This document shows, piece by piece, positions 7,954-15,422 of a DNA stretch of 16,775 nt. The stretch lies in NCBI GenBank assembly GCA_002402125.1, contig NVVG01000072.1, forward strand, positions 1 to 16,775, read 5' to 3'. The notes below the pieces were generated by a model. It had not been told where the DNA came from and made no database searches. It was given only the letters and a program-made list of their open reading frames with translations. This DNA comes from Moraxellaceae bacterium. Lineage in GTDB: Bacteria > Pseudomonadota > Gammaproteobacteria > Pseudomonadales > Ketobacteraceae. Within the stretch, counting starts at the first letter, position 1, and each line of letters begins with the position of its first letter. A program made the position numbers and the translations under genes.

Positions 7954-9315
7954 TCAATTAATAGTGATGGGAATCGACAATACAAATGTGGTTCCCTTGT
8001 CTAGATTTGGTTTTACCTCCAAACTACCGCCGAACAGGCAGGCTAAATGGTAACTGCTCGCCAACCCCAGGCCAATACCTTCGTAAGACCTTGATGTTGA
8101 CATATCCACCTGTGTAAACGCATCAAATAGCTGCTCCATTTTCGCTTTTGGAATACCCATGCCATTATCTTTAACATTAATGATAAGTCTGTTCGTTGCA
8201 ATGTCGTTACCAACGTCGGTATCTCTAATACATTTGACAGTAACAATAACTTCACCATTCTTGGTATATTTCAAGCCGTTATCGATAAGGTTATGAATAG
8301 CTCTTTGAATTTTTTTCACGTCGCCGTCACAGGTTTCGCACTCAACGCCATCGAACTGGAAAGATAGGTTATTATTGTTATCAATATAGCGCTCGGAAAA
8401 TTCATTCTTTAGAGCGAGGAATAAGTCGTTAATGACAAACGTTTTTTTGTTGATTTGGGATTTACCAAAGGAAATTTCAGTAAACGCTAATAGATCGTCT
8501 ATTTTATTTAGCAGCACATCAGAAGAAATTCGAATTTGTTCAGTGCAGGCATTTCCTCTTTCGGTTAACTCTTGGTTAATCAATCGGTTGTTGAAACCAA
8601 TAATGCTATTGAGAGGTGTTCTTAATTCATGGCTAATAGTCGAGAGAAATCGCGACTTGGCGTTCATCGCATTCTTTACTTGTTGTTCGGCCTTTAATCG
8701 ACGATCCACTTCGTCTTCAAGCATAATCGAGTATTGTTTTATTTGTTCCTCCGATCGAGTGGTCGCGGCCATAAAATCATAAAAGGCTCCAAAGGCACAG
8801 GTGATGGTGATAAACAAAACCAACAGTGCAAAAAGCGGCTGGTCCTCTAGCGGTGTAATATTCTCTGGGTGCATTCCGTAAATCCACAACCCCCCAGAAA
8901 TCGTAGCTACCAGTAATGCATATAGAAAACTGACGTAGGCTGCTCGTTTACCGAGTAAGAGCGCTGAGATTATCGGTAATACCGGCAAAATAGAGGCAGC
9001 ATAGGTCGAAATACCTCCATTACTAAATAACCCATTTGTTGCCATCAAATGAAAAAAAATCACCGTGACGTAGCTTGGCCACACGATGTGTATTTGGCTC
9101 CGAAGAAGCGCAACTATACATACTGCGGTAATTACTAAGACCGAGGAATTGATGATTTGGCGTATGAAAATACCTTGTATAAACGCAACAACCGTCACCA
9201 CGATGGACACAACGAACATCAACCCCAATATTGCCAGCGTGTATTGACGCTGTTTTAGGGCAAAAATCCGTGCAAGCGGTGCTGTGTTGAGGTCAACTTG
9301 ATCATTCTTTATCAT
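7954..9315 (-). CDS. Multi-pass membrane sensor histidine kinase
   Basis: A 453-residue non-hybrid kinase. The N-terminal roughly 180 residues are an integral membrane sensor of about six hydrophobic segments (about 27-50, 53-72, 80-97, 105-122, 124-146, 160-180) with almost no periplasmic domain. A coiled-coil linker at about 185-220 leads to HisKA with H229 in STISHELRTPLNSIIGF. HATPase_c has an N box HNLIDNGLKY (N346), DNGMG at 383-387 and GIGLGL at 413-418. No receiver or HPt domain follows, so it needs a separate response regulator, and none is adjacent. The start ATG at 9315-9313 has only a weak upstream TAAG. The gene sits between the rluA-like gene and an rluA-like scrap, in the opposite orientation, as if it arrived in an older rluA-efpL neighbourhood. 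The signal it senses cannot be told from the sequence. Confidence 0.9.
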   Translation of the reverse strand: MIKNDQVDLNTAPLARIFALKQRQYTLAILGLMFVVSIVVTVVAFIQGIFIRQIINSSVLVITAVCIVALLRSQIHIVWPSYVTVIFFHLMATNGLFSNGGISTYAASILPVLPIISALLLGKRAAYVSFLYALLVATISGGLWIYGMHPENITPLEDQPLFALLVLFITITCAFGAFYDFMAATTRSEEQIKQYSIMLEDEVDRRLKAEQQVKNAMNAKSRFLSTISHELRTPLNSIIGFNNRLINQELTERGNACTEQIRISSDVLLNKIDDLLAFTEISFGKSQINKKTFVINDLFLALKNEFSERYIDNNNNLSFQFDGVECETCDGDVKKIQRAIHNLIDNGLKYTKNGEVIVTVKCIRDTDVGNDIATNRLIINVKDNGMGIPKAKMEQLFDAFTQVDMSTSRSYEGIGLGLASSYHLACLFGGSLEVKPNLDKGTTFVLSIPITIN

Positions 9316-9370
9316 GTGCTTAAAGTGTAGGTTACGGACCTAAGACTGGTAGAAAAGAATAAAGCAATAA

Positions 9371-9432
9371 CGGAGGCACTCCATTCTTGGTTGTGATCTG
9401 TATAAAACCAACGCAGCCCTTTGTCTTTTTTA
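9371..9432 (+). pseudogene. Fragment of a second rluA-like gene 3' end
   Basis: Bases 9377-9409 match 7778-7810 inside the rluA-like gene at 29 of 33 positions (CCATTCTTGGTTGTGA is identical), covering the [10 protein letters not shown] codons. After an internal loss of about 95 bases, AGCCCTTTGTCTTTTTTA at 9415-9432 resembles AGCCCTTGCCCTTTTTA at 7904-7920, the very end of the intact gene including its stop region. The reading frame is broken. This is a relic of a duplicate or older rluA copy directly upstream of efpL. Confidence 0.75.
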
Positions 9433-9504
9433 AGAAATAAGTGTGTTCCCTGGTGTTTACCTGATTATAATACCCCCTACATTGTTATCCTGGAGCCAAA
9501 TGAA

Positions 9505-10080
9505 ATGCCAAAAGCTAGTGAGATAAAAAAGAATACAGCCATCGAGATTAATGGCGAAGCCTATATTGTTCGTGACATTGAACGTTCTGTTCCACAAGGG
9601 CGTGCAGGTGGCAGTATCTATCGTATGCGGATGTACAATGTTGCTACCAACAATAAGATAGATGAAGCCTATAAAGATTCAGATATGCTTACTCTTGCTG
9701 ATTTGGTCCGACGCGCAGCGACCTTTTCCTATTCTGACGGCGATGAATATGTATTTATGGATAGCGAGGATTATTCGTCATACACCTTTAACAAAGACAC
9801 TATTGCCGATGAACTATTGTTCATTAACGAAGATACCCAAGGGTTATATGTGGTCATAGTGAATGATGCCCCGGTTGGACTTGACCTTCCTGGTACTGTT
9901 GAGCTTGAAATAGTAGAGACTGACCCGTCACTTAAAGGCGGTTCTGCTACTGCTAGAACTAAACCTGCCACACTTTCAACCGGTTTAGTTGTGCAAGTGC
10001 CAGAGCATATTTCAACCGGTGATAGAATTAAAGTGAACGTGGAAGAGCGTAGATTTACCGGTCGTGCGGAGTCTAAATAG
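9505..10080 (+). CDS. efpL: Elongation factor P-like protein EfpL (YeiP)
   Basis: A 191-residue paralogue of elongation factor P that helps ribosomes stalled on proline-rich and related motifs. The start [10 protein letters not shown] matches the family start, with GGAG at 9492-9495 about nine bases upstream; the longer frame from a TTG at 9421 is an artefact running through the rluA scrap. The layout is a KOW-like domain 1 (about 1-63), OB domain 2 (about 68-125) and C-terminal OB domain 3 (about 130-187) with the strong YeiP signatures [28 protein letters not shown] and [18 protein letters not shown]. The tip of the domain-1 loop reads [10 protein letters not shown] with Arg33, not the lysine of classical EF-P. 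That fits the EfpL subfamily. No terminator is obvious after it. Confidence 0.95.
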   Translation: MPKASEIKKNTAIEINGEAYIVRDIERSVPQGRAGGSIYRMRMYNVATNNKIDEAYKDSDMLTLADLVRRAATFSYSDGDEYVFMDSEDYSSYTFNKDTIADELLFINEDTQGLYVVIVNDAPVGLDLPGTVELEIVETDPSLKGGSATARTKPATLSTGLVVQVPEHISTGDRIKVNVEERRFTGRAESK

Positions 10081-10288
10081 CGAACATTAGGGAAGGGGTG
10101 AGAGCTAAGAGGGCAGCTTTTCTACAAATATCTAAGAATTTGAGAAAGGCTGTGGTGGCAAAAGTGACACGAAATATGAGACCGTCAAGCATTGAAAGTA
10201 GTCGTAGAATGTTAAAAGTCAGCGTCAGGTTGTTTCGCTCAAATACTTCTTGGTTGATATAGGGATCATAGTGATAAGAAATGCGTAT

Positions 10289-10313
10289 ATTATCGTTAAT
10301 ATTTAGCGATAAT
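10289..10313. promoter_or_regulatory. Palindromic candidate HipB operator
   Basis: ATTATCG (10289-10295) and CGATAAT (10307-10313) are perfect inverted arms. TAA and TTA inside them also pair, giving 10 of 12 symmetric positions around the centre at 10301. HipB-type repressors bind inverted repeats upstream of their own operon, so this is a likely operator. It does not match the E. coli TATCC-N8-GGATA consensus. Binding is inferred. Confidence 0.55.
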
Positions 10314-10333
10314 GATAAGAAAACGATGCGTTG

Positions 10334-10362
10334 TTGCCTTCCCCTTTGTGGTTTGCTATAGT
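10334..10362 (+). promoter_or_regulatory. Candidate hipBA promoter
   Basis: TTGCCT (10334-10339) and TATAGT (10357-10362) are separated by 17 bases, a fair sigma-70 pair. The -10 overlaps the third TGATAAGAA repeat, so binding there would block RNA polymerase and fit autorepression by the antitoxin. Confidence 0.5.
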
Positions 10363-10422
10363 GATAAGAATAATTGATATTAGTGATTATAAATAGGCTT
10401 ATTGCTAAGGAATCTTGTCATT

Positions 10423-10800
10423 ATGAGCTTTGAATCTATGACTGATGAAATGATCGCTGCGGAGGTTTGCCAACGTATCGAGCAGTTACGTCTAGAGCGT
10501 AACCTAACCCAGCAGCAGGTAGCTGATGAGATAGGCATTTCTCGTGTCAGTTACGGTAAGTTGGAGTCAGGGGAGGCGAAGTTTGTGAATATCATTGCTG
10601 CATTGCGGGCCCTTGGCCAGCTGGCCTTGGTAGAAGATTTCATTCCAGGAGCGGCATTCAGCCCAATAGAGTTGTTGAAGATGAAAGGCAGGCAGCGTCA
10701 GCGCGCGGCAGGCAAGCGAGGGAATGATGGGGCGGATGCTAGTGTTACGTCGCAATCCAAGGATGTGAATGTAGGGCTGAACGATGAGTTGGACTGGTAA
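10423..10800 (+). CDS. hipB: HipB-like antitoxin, XRE-family repressor
   Basis: A 125-residue protein with a helix-turn-helix of the XRE/Cro type at about 13-65 (RNLTQQQVADEIGISRVSYGKLESGEA). It should bind the operator repeats upstream and neutralise the HipA kinase encoded next. I use ATG 10423 because TAAGGA at 10406-10411 lies 11 bases before it; the longer frame from TTG 10402 would start within that site. The C-terminal 45 residues are polar and probably flexible, and the protein ends in DELDW. A C-terminal Trp also ends E. coli HipB, where it contacts HipA, so the tail may serve the same role here. Its TAA overlaps the hipA ATG by one base (TAATG), showing translational coupling. The role is clear from the family and context. 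Confidence 0.9.
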   Translation: MSFESMTDEMIAAEVCQRIEQLRLERNLTQQQVADEIGISRVSYGKLESGEAKFVNIIAALRALGQLALVEDFIPGAAFSPIELLKMKGRQRQRAAGKRGNDGADASVTSQSKDVNVGLNDELDW

Positions 10801-12101
10801 TGGAAAACCTGGCTGAGATAAGGTTGTGGGGACATCAAGTGGGTGCGCTAGCCTACGATCCGATATCCAAATTTAGTACGTTTGAGTATTCCCCAGCATG
10901 GCGTGATATCGGTGTGGAGATAGCACCACTGCATATGCGGCTATCGACTGAGAAGTTCAGGTTTAGCCGTTTAGGCGTAGAAACTTTTCGTGGTTTGCCT
11001 GCGGTGTTTGCCGATATGTTGCCGGATGATTTTGGTAATGCTGTGATTAACGCCTGGTTGGCACGCCAAGGTCGTGATGTTAATTCATTTTCTTCTGTTG
11101 AACGTCTGCTTTACACCGGTTACCGGGGGATGGGGGCGTTGGAATTCGCTCCAGCCATTAAACGTAATGCGAAAGATAGCGGTGATTTGGCATTGGATTC
11201 ATTAGTTGCGATGGCGCAAATCGTATTGGATGAACGTGTTCAATTGCAAAAGCAGGTAGCAGGTGATGACAGTGCTATGCAGGCAATCTTGCAGGTGGGG
11301 ACTTCTGCTGGAGGTGCTCGCGCTAAGGCGGTAGTGACAGTTAATGCTGATCGCAGCAAAATTCGTTCTGGCCAGGTGGAAGCTCCTGAAGGTTTTGAAC
11401 ATTATTTATTGAAATTTGATGGTGTAGAAGAGCATAAGGTCGATAGCGAAACCTTTGGTGATCCTCAAGGTTTTGGTCGCATGGAATACGCTTATTACTT
11501 GATGGCCAAGGACGCGGGTTTACATATTTCTGATTCGGAATTGTTAATTGAGAATGAGCGCGCTCATTTTATGACTCGGCGTTTCGACCGCGAGGGTAAT
11601 CGTAAGCTTCACTATGTTTCACTATGCGCAATGGATCATGCAGATTATAAACAGCCGGGGGCTTACAGTTACGAACAGTTGTTGGCCGTTGCGCGTCAGC
11701 TTCGCTTGCGTCGTGATGATGCGATCGAAATTTTCCAACGCATGGTGTTTAATGTGGTTGCCCGTAATCATGATGACCATACGAAAAATTTTGGATTTTT
11801 ATTGGATGGGATGGATGCCTTGTGGCGTTTAGCACCAGCTTTTGATGTGGCATACAGTTATAAAAAAGGATCGCCCTGGGTGGATGCTCATCAGATGACA
11901 ATTAACGGGAAGCGAGATAATTTTGCCAGGGAAGATTTGTTAAAAGTGGCGTCGCTAATTAGCAATTTTTCTCGTGAGGCACCTAAGGTTATTGATCGAG
12001 TGATTGAGGTGGTGCAACAGTGGCCACATTACGCAAAACAGGCAGGGGTGTTTGAAGGGCTTCAACAGGAAATACAGAGAAATTTAAGAATCGGCCTGTA
12101 A
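10800..12101 (+). CDS. hipA: HipA-family Ser/Thr kinase toxin
   Basis: A 433-residue kinase of the HipA family. The N-terminal HipA_N-type domain (about 1-115) carries RFSRLGVETFRGLPAVFADMLPDDFG at 54-79. The kinase core has the Gly-rich loop GTSAGGARAKA at 167-177, where S169 is placed like the autophosphorylated Ser150 of E. coli HipA. YLLKFDG is at 202-208, the catalytic loop RNHDDHTKNFGF at 322-333 (D325/D326, K329, N330) and the metal-binding LAPAFD at 344-349. All key kinase residues seem present, so it should be active. In E. coli HipA phosphorylates glutamyl-tRNA synthetase, but HipA homologues differ in target and I cannot infer the substrate here. The ATG overlaps the hipB stop. A hairpin follows the stop codon directly. 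Confidence 0.92.
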   Translation: MENLAEIRLWGHQVGALAYDPISKFSTFEYSPAWRDIGVEIAPLHMRLSTEKFRFSRLGVETFRGLPAVFADMLPDDFGNAVINAWLARQGRDVNSFSSVERLLYTGYRGMGALEFAPAIKRNAKDSGDLALDSLVAMAQIVLDERVQLQKQVAGDDSAMQAILQVGTSAGGARAKAVVTVNADRSKIRSGQVEAPEGFEHYLLKFDGVEEHKVDSETFGDPQGFGRMEYAYYLMAKDAGLHISDSELLIENERAHFMTRRFDREGNRKLHYVSLCAMDHADYKQPGAYSYEQLLAVARQLRLRRDDAIEIFQRMVFNVVARNHDDHTKNFGFLLDGMDALWRLAPAFDVAYSYKKGSPWVDAHQMTINGKRDNFAREDLLKVASLISNFSREAPKVIDRVIEVVQQWPHYAKQAGVFEGLQQEIQRNLRIGL

Positions 12102-12144
12102 AGGGTGTGTTTTTTGTTGGTTAGGACTAAAAACCCCACCCTTT
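12100..12144. terminator. Hairpin between convergent hipA and lipoprotein genes
   Basis: AAAGGGTG (12100-12107) pairs with CACCCTTT (12137-12144), and inside it GTTTTT (12109-12114) pairs with AAAAAC (12129-12134). The T and A runs are in the stem, so it could act in both directions, but a free U-tract is short on either side. It lies in the 54-base gap between convergent genes. Confidence 0.5.
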
Positions 12145-12155
12145 GTTTGGCTTTA

Positions 12156-15071
12156 TTAACAATCTATATTGGAAATATAGATGCCGGATCCAATACCTTC
12201 GCGGTCTTCAACTTGCATTGATAATGCCAAAGCCGCTGAATTACAAAGCACAGCATTTTCTTCGATTCGAAAGGTATAACCAACATATGAAAGGCCGACT
12301 AATTCTGAAATAGACGACAACACGTCATTTCCTACAATGCTCAAACTAGAAATTGTTTGGAGATTTTCTAACCCTGCCAAGGAAGTTAAGTTGTCATTCT
12401 GGTCAACAGTTAATCTACCTTCAATTGATTGAATACCCTCTAAGCCTTTTAATGAGATTAGTTCATCGTTACCCACGAGGTATAAATCGTCGCCAATAGT
12501 GTGAATGTTTTCCAGGCCGGATAGCGATGTTAACGCTTTATTGGCGCGAATTGTCATTTCTCCAGTCACAGTATGGATATTATCAAATCCGGATAATGAA
12601 GTTATTCCATCATTGCCAAACAGTTCTAATCCAGAAATGGTTTGAAGATTACTAAATGCCAATAATGAAGTTATTCCATCATTAAAGAGTATTGATAATG
12701 ATCCGCTGATGGACTGAATATCATTTAAACTATCCAGTGAAGTTAGCAGCTCATTTCTATACAAACGAAGTGAACCATTTATCGATTGAAGGTTTTCTAA
12801 CCCTGATAGTGATGACAGTGCATCATTATTGGAGATTTCAATACCATATGTCCATGCAAGGCGTTCTAATGTTGTAGGAGGTGGAAGGTCGTAAGCAATG
12901 GCGTCTATCGGCCCTGACGTTATTGCCAGCTTGCTGGCCTCTGGTATGACTTGGGGGAAATCAGAATCCACATTAGTGGATGCCGTACCAATGACGTGAA
13001 GGTTCTCTAATCCGCTGAGTGATTGTAGGTGCTCATTAGTTTCAACTAATAATCCATTTAAGCTGTGAAGATTATCTAGGCCCGATAAAGATAATAGGTT
13101 TTCATTAGCGGATACACCTAGCTTTCCTTTGATAACTTGTAAGCTTTCTAGTCCGGTGAATGATGCTAGGTCATTATTGGATTCCACTAGAAATAAACCG
13201 CCAACCGACTGTAGTTTATCTAATCCGGTGAACGATGTTAGAGCATTGTTGTTGTGTAGATATACATCGCCATCAACCGACTGAAGGTTTCCAAGACCTG
13301 ATAATGCTTGAAGGTTAGTGCCGACTAAATGAAAATCCCCACTGATGACCTGAAGATTTTCTAGGCCTGTTAATGATTCTAAACCCGACTCGGTTATAAT
13401 TAGGTCAGCATTAATAGACTGGATGTTATCTAACCCTGTAAGAGACGTTAAGTCATTGCCTATTACTGATATTCCCATACCTATAGACTGAAGGTTTTCT
13501 AAACCCAATAAAGAGGTTAGGTTTTTATTGGCTAATAGCCGCAGGGATTGCCCGATTGTTTGGAGACCTCTAATTCCAGAAATCGTTGTTAGGCCCGTTC
13601 TGGAAATGTATAAAGTTCCATCGATAGATCGAAGATTTTTTAGTGGGCTTATAGATGTTAGTTGATTGCCCGAGATACTTAATCCACCTATTATAGATTG
13701 AAGGTTCTCTAGGCCGGATAATGACGTTAATGAATCGTTATTGTTAATGCTAAGGTCGCCTTCAATCAAATGAAGGTTATCTAGTCCTGATAGTGAGGTT
13801 AAAGCATTGTTGCTACTAATACTAAGGTCGCCATTAATGGTTTGTATAGGCGTGAGGCCGTCTAGCGATGATAGACTGTGGTTGCGCAGTACATAAAATC
13901 CACCATCAATGGATTGAATATTCTCAAGGCCAGATAAAGATGTGAGAGATTCGTTATCATAAATTCCGAGCTTTGATAAACGTAAGGGTTTCTCAATGCC
14001 TAAAACAGAGAGGTCTTTCAATCGTTGATTGTATCTAATGGTAAGGTAGCCGCTGATATTTTGAATGTTAGAAAGAACACCATGTACTCCATCATTGATA
14101 TCGCTGATGAGAATATCTCCATTAATGGCAGTAAAATCTTTTAATATTGCAGCATCATTACTGTTTCGTACAAAAAAGTTGCCTATCAGGGTGGGAGGCT
14201 GGTATTGCTTGATTGGGGTTATTTCCCAGGTTGTAGATTTTTGAGTTACCCACTCATTTAATTCAGAATTTAGAACCTGTTGTTCACATATAACCTCAAT
14301 ATAGAAACTGGAGTCAAAGCTGTTACTTACGGTGTAACTAAGGGATTTGTTATTACCATTGTTAAGATCACGCTTTATACGGTACGTCCCGTTATTGATA
14401 ACAGAGTGCCATTGATATCTAAGCTCTGGGTTGATTTCAGGGCCAGTGACAGAAAATGTTTGTTTGGCTGAACTAGGAAGATTAAGGGTGATGTTGGGGT
14501 TGGGTGTTGCCGAACTATTGTTGGCACACGCAATAGTTATATTAGTAACATCTTTTGTGCCAATCGAGCCGCTGTTGTTTTTTAAAAGACAGGTTTGGTT
14601 TGTTGGGTTTTGAACGATCTGAATATTGTAGTCCATTTCCGTTGTCAGCTGTGTCTGAAACAGAAAATGTTCATTTGAGTTAGTCACGGTGATGAAGTCA
14701 GTGTCGTTGTTAGATAGTCTTATCGATCCGTTCAGACCTATAACGTCGCCTTCAATACTATATGAAACGGGCACAGTCTTGGAAAACACAGCGGTTACCA
14801 ATTTATTACCAGAGGACTTTCCTATCGAGACGATACACTCATTATTGCCTGCGCAGGCTCCACCCCATTCTTCAAATATATAACCGGTGTCAGCAGTAGC
14901 GTGCAATACAACAGATTGAGTTGAGTCATAGCTGGCTGTACAGATTTCACCACAATCAATGATGCCATCCTGTGAGGCTATAACACCTCCACCGGAATTC
15001 TCGACATTAAGATTGCAGCCGCTAAGTAATATTGGGGCAGCAAGAAAATAAAAGGCATAGGTTTTGTTCAT
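12156..15071 (-). CDS. Large leucine-rich-repeat lipoprotein
   Basis: A 971-residue lipoprotein. I start at the ATG at 15071-15069: AAGGAT (15086-15081) lies nine bases upstream and the product then begins MNKTYAFYFLAAPILLSGC, a textbook lipoprotein signal with Cys19 as the lipidation site. The frame extends 17 codons further up but without purpose. Residues about 25-98 form an InlB-type repeat domain (CGEICTASYDSTQSVVLHA, GYIFEEWGGACAG) with paired cysteines. Residues about 104-182 form a second all-beta domain ending in TNITIAC. A further beta-rich region reaches about 290. From about 293 to the end run roughly two dozen 22-24-residue units of the form LTSLSGLENLQSINGSLxI, similar to receptor L-domain repeats, closed by a cap with two Cys. 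A stretch of about 50 residues (encoded near 12836-12990) interrupts the array. No enzyme motif is seen; adhesion or ligand binding at the surface or in the periplasm is a guess. Confidence 0.88.
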   Translation of the reverse strand: MNKTYAFYFLAAPILLSGCNLNVENSGGGVIASQDGIIDCGEICTASYDSTQSVVLHATADTGYIFEEWGGACAGNNECIVSIGKSSGNKLVTAVFSKTVPVSYSIEGDVIGLNGSIRLSNNDTDFITVTNSNEHFLFQTQLTTEMDYNIQIVQNPTNQTCLLKNNSGSIGTKDVTNITIACANNSSATPNPNITLNLPSSAKQTFSVTGPEINPELRYQWHSVINNGTYRIKRDLNNGNNKSLSYTVSNSFDSSFYIEVICEQQVLNSELNEWVTQKSTTWEITPIKQYQPPTLIGNFFVRNSNDAAILKDFTAINGDILISDINDGVHGVLSNIQNISGYLTIRYNQRLKDLSVLGIEKPLRLSKLGIYDNESLTSLSGLENIQSIDGGFYVLRNHSLSSLDGLTPIQTINGDLSISSNNALTSLSGLDNLHLIEGDLSINNNDSLTSLSGLENLQSIIGGLSISGNQLTSISPLKNLRSIDGTLYISRTGLTTISGIRGLQTIGQSLRLLANKNLTSLLGLENLQSIGMGISVIGNDLTSLTGLDNIQSINADLIITESGLESLTGLENLQVISGDFHLVGTNLQALSGLGNLQSVDGDVYLHNNNALTSFTGLDKLQSVGGLFLVESNNDLASFTGLESLQVIKGKLGVSANENLLSLSGLDNLHSLNGLLVETNEHLQSLSGLENLHVIGTASTNVDSDFPQVIPEASKLAITSGPIDAIAYDLPPPTTLERLAWTYGIEISNNDALSSLSGLENLQSINGSLRLYRNELLTSLDSLNDIQSISGSLSILFNDGITSLLAFSNLQTISGLELFGNDGITSLSGFDNIHTVTGEMTIRANKALTSLSGLENIHTIGDDLYLVGNDELISLKGLEGIQSIEGRLTVDQNDNLTSLAGLENLQTISSLSIVGNDVLSSISELVGLSYVGYTFRIEENAVLCNSAALALSMQVEDREGIGSGIYISNIDC
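12243..13946 (-). repeat. Coding array of 22-24-residue leucine-rich repeats
   Basis: The lipoprotein gene carries about 22 clear repeat units of 66-72 bases here, encoding variations on LTSLSGLENLQSINGSL. The most conserved DNA encodes SGLENLQS. Units near 12720-12830 and 13680-13800 are the closest to each other. The array is broken once, at about 12836-12990, by non-repeat sequence containing IPEASKLAITSGPIDAIAYD. Confidence 0.8.
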
Positions 15072-15422
15072 AATGCGATCATCCTTGACGTAGTTTGAAT
15101 TATTATTAGGTTTATTATTCATTCCAACTGTTCTTGTAGGTTATTAGATTTTGAAGGGTGTGGCAAATCTATCTCCGATTGATTGAAGGAGTGTCACTCT
15201 ACAAAGAGAAGTAGAACATACGGTCGCAGATACTCTTTGCTGCGCAGCGGATGCAAATGTTTTTGGCTAAAAAACACACAATGTGAATAGTGCCATTTAT
15301 ATTCCTAGAGCCTTTTCAATATTCTCTGTATAAATACACCAACAATAAGAAGCAAAGGGAGCAACCCCTTTCTTTACACGACTAAGACCCAATAAGACCA
15401 CTGAATACAAAGGAAAACTCCA
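15072..15422. other. Divergent intergenic region, no gene seen
   Basis: About 350 bases lie between the divergent lipoprotein and metallopeptidase genes. A TATAAAT at 15329-15335 is a possible -10 for the metallopeptidase, though no good -35 is placed before it. A small hairpin, AAAGGG-AGCAAC-CCCTTT, lies at 15354-15371, within the likely leader of the metallopeptidase mRNA. A short repeat at 15199-15215 recurs after that gene. No convincing small open frame is present. Confidence 0.4.
15199..15215 (+). repeat. Left copy of a short repeat flanking the metallopeptidase
   Basis: CTACAAAGAGAAGTAGA here and CTACAAAACAAGTAGA at 16248-16263 share CTACAAA and AAGTAGA around a variable core, in the same orientation, one on each side of the metallopeptidase gene. 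Similarity extends weakly about ten bases to the left. Whether this is a boundary or a dispersed repeat cannot be told from one window. Confidence 0.4.

Larger units (their letters stand above)
10267..10370 (+). repeat. Three direct repeats upstream of hipBA
   Basis: CATAGTGATAAGAA (10267-10280), GATAATGATAAGAA (10308-10321) and TATAGTGATAAGAA (10357-10370) share TGATAAGAA with an AT-rich lead. The second overlaps the right arm of the palindrome and the third overlaps the proposed -10 box. The start-to-start spacings are 41 and 49 bases. They are likely repressor half-sites, by position only. Confidence 0.6.
10081..10422. other. Intergenic and hipBA control region
   Basis: The first roughly 180 bases after efpL hold no gene or convincing hairpin. 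The second half is a repeat-rich control region for hipBA: a 25-base interrupted palindrome at 10289-10313, three copies of a TGATAAGAA-type direct repeat, and a sigma-70 type promoter at 10334-10362. Confidence 0.6.

Noticed and set aside
7778..9409. Direct repeats around the membrane kinase read as attachment sites of an integrated element
   Set aside because: The right copy is diverged and internally deleted, no integrase lies between the repeats, and the interval holds one kinase gene only; an old duplication or replacement explains it better.
9421..9504. Longer EfpL frame starting at TTG 9421
   Set aside because: The added residues come from the rluA-like scrap and spacer, the family starts with MPKA-type sequence, and GGAG precedes ATG 9505.
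10402..10422. HipB start at TTG 10402
   Set aside because: It would place the start over the TAAGGA ribosome binding site; ATG 10423 is the better-supported start.
12243..13946. Regular spacing suggesting a CRISPR or noncoding satellite array
   Set aside because: The periodicity is protein-coding (22-24 codons), the frame is open throughout and the units vary as a leucine-rich repeat would.
15072..15122. Seventeen-codon N-terminal extension of the lipoprotein
   Set aside because: It lies before the ribosome binding site and would bury the lipoprotein signal sequence behind a charged polar stretch.
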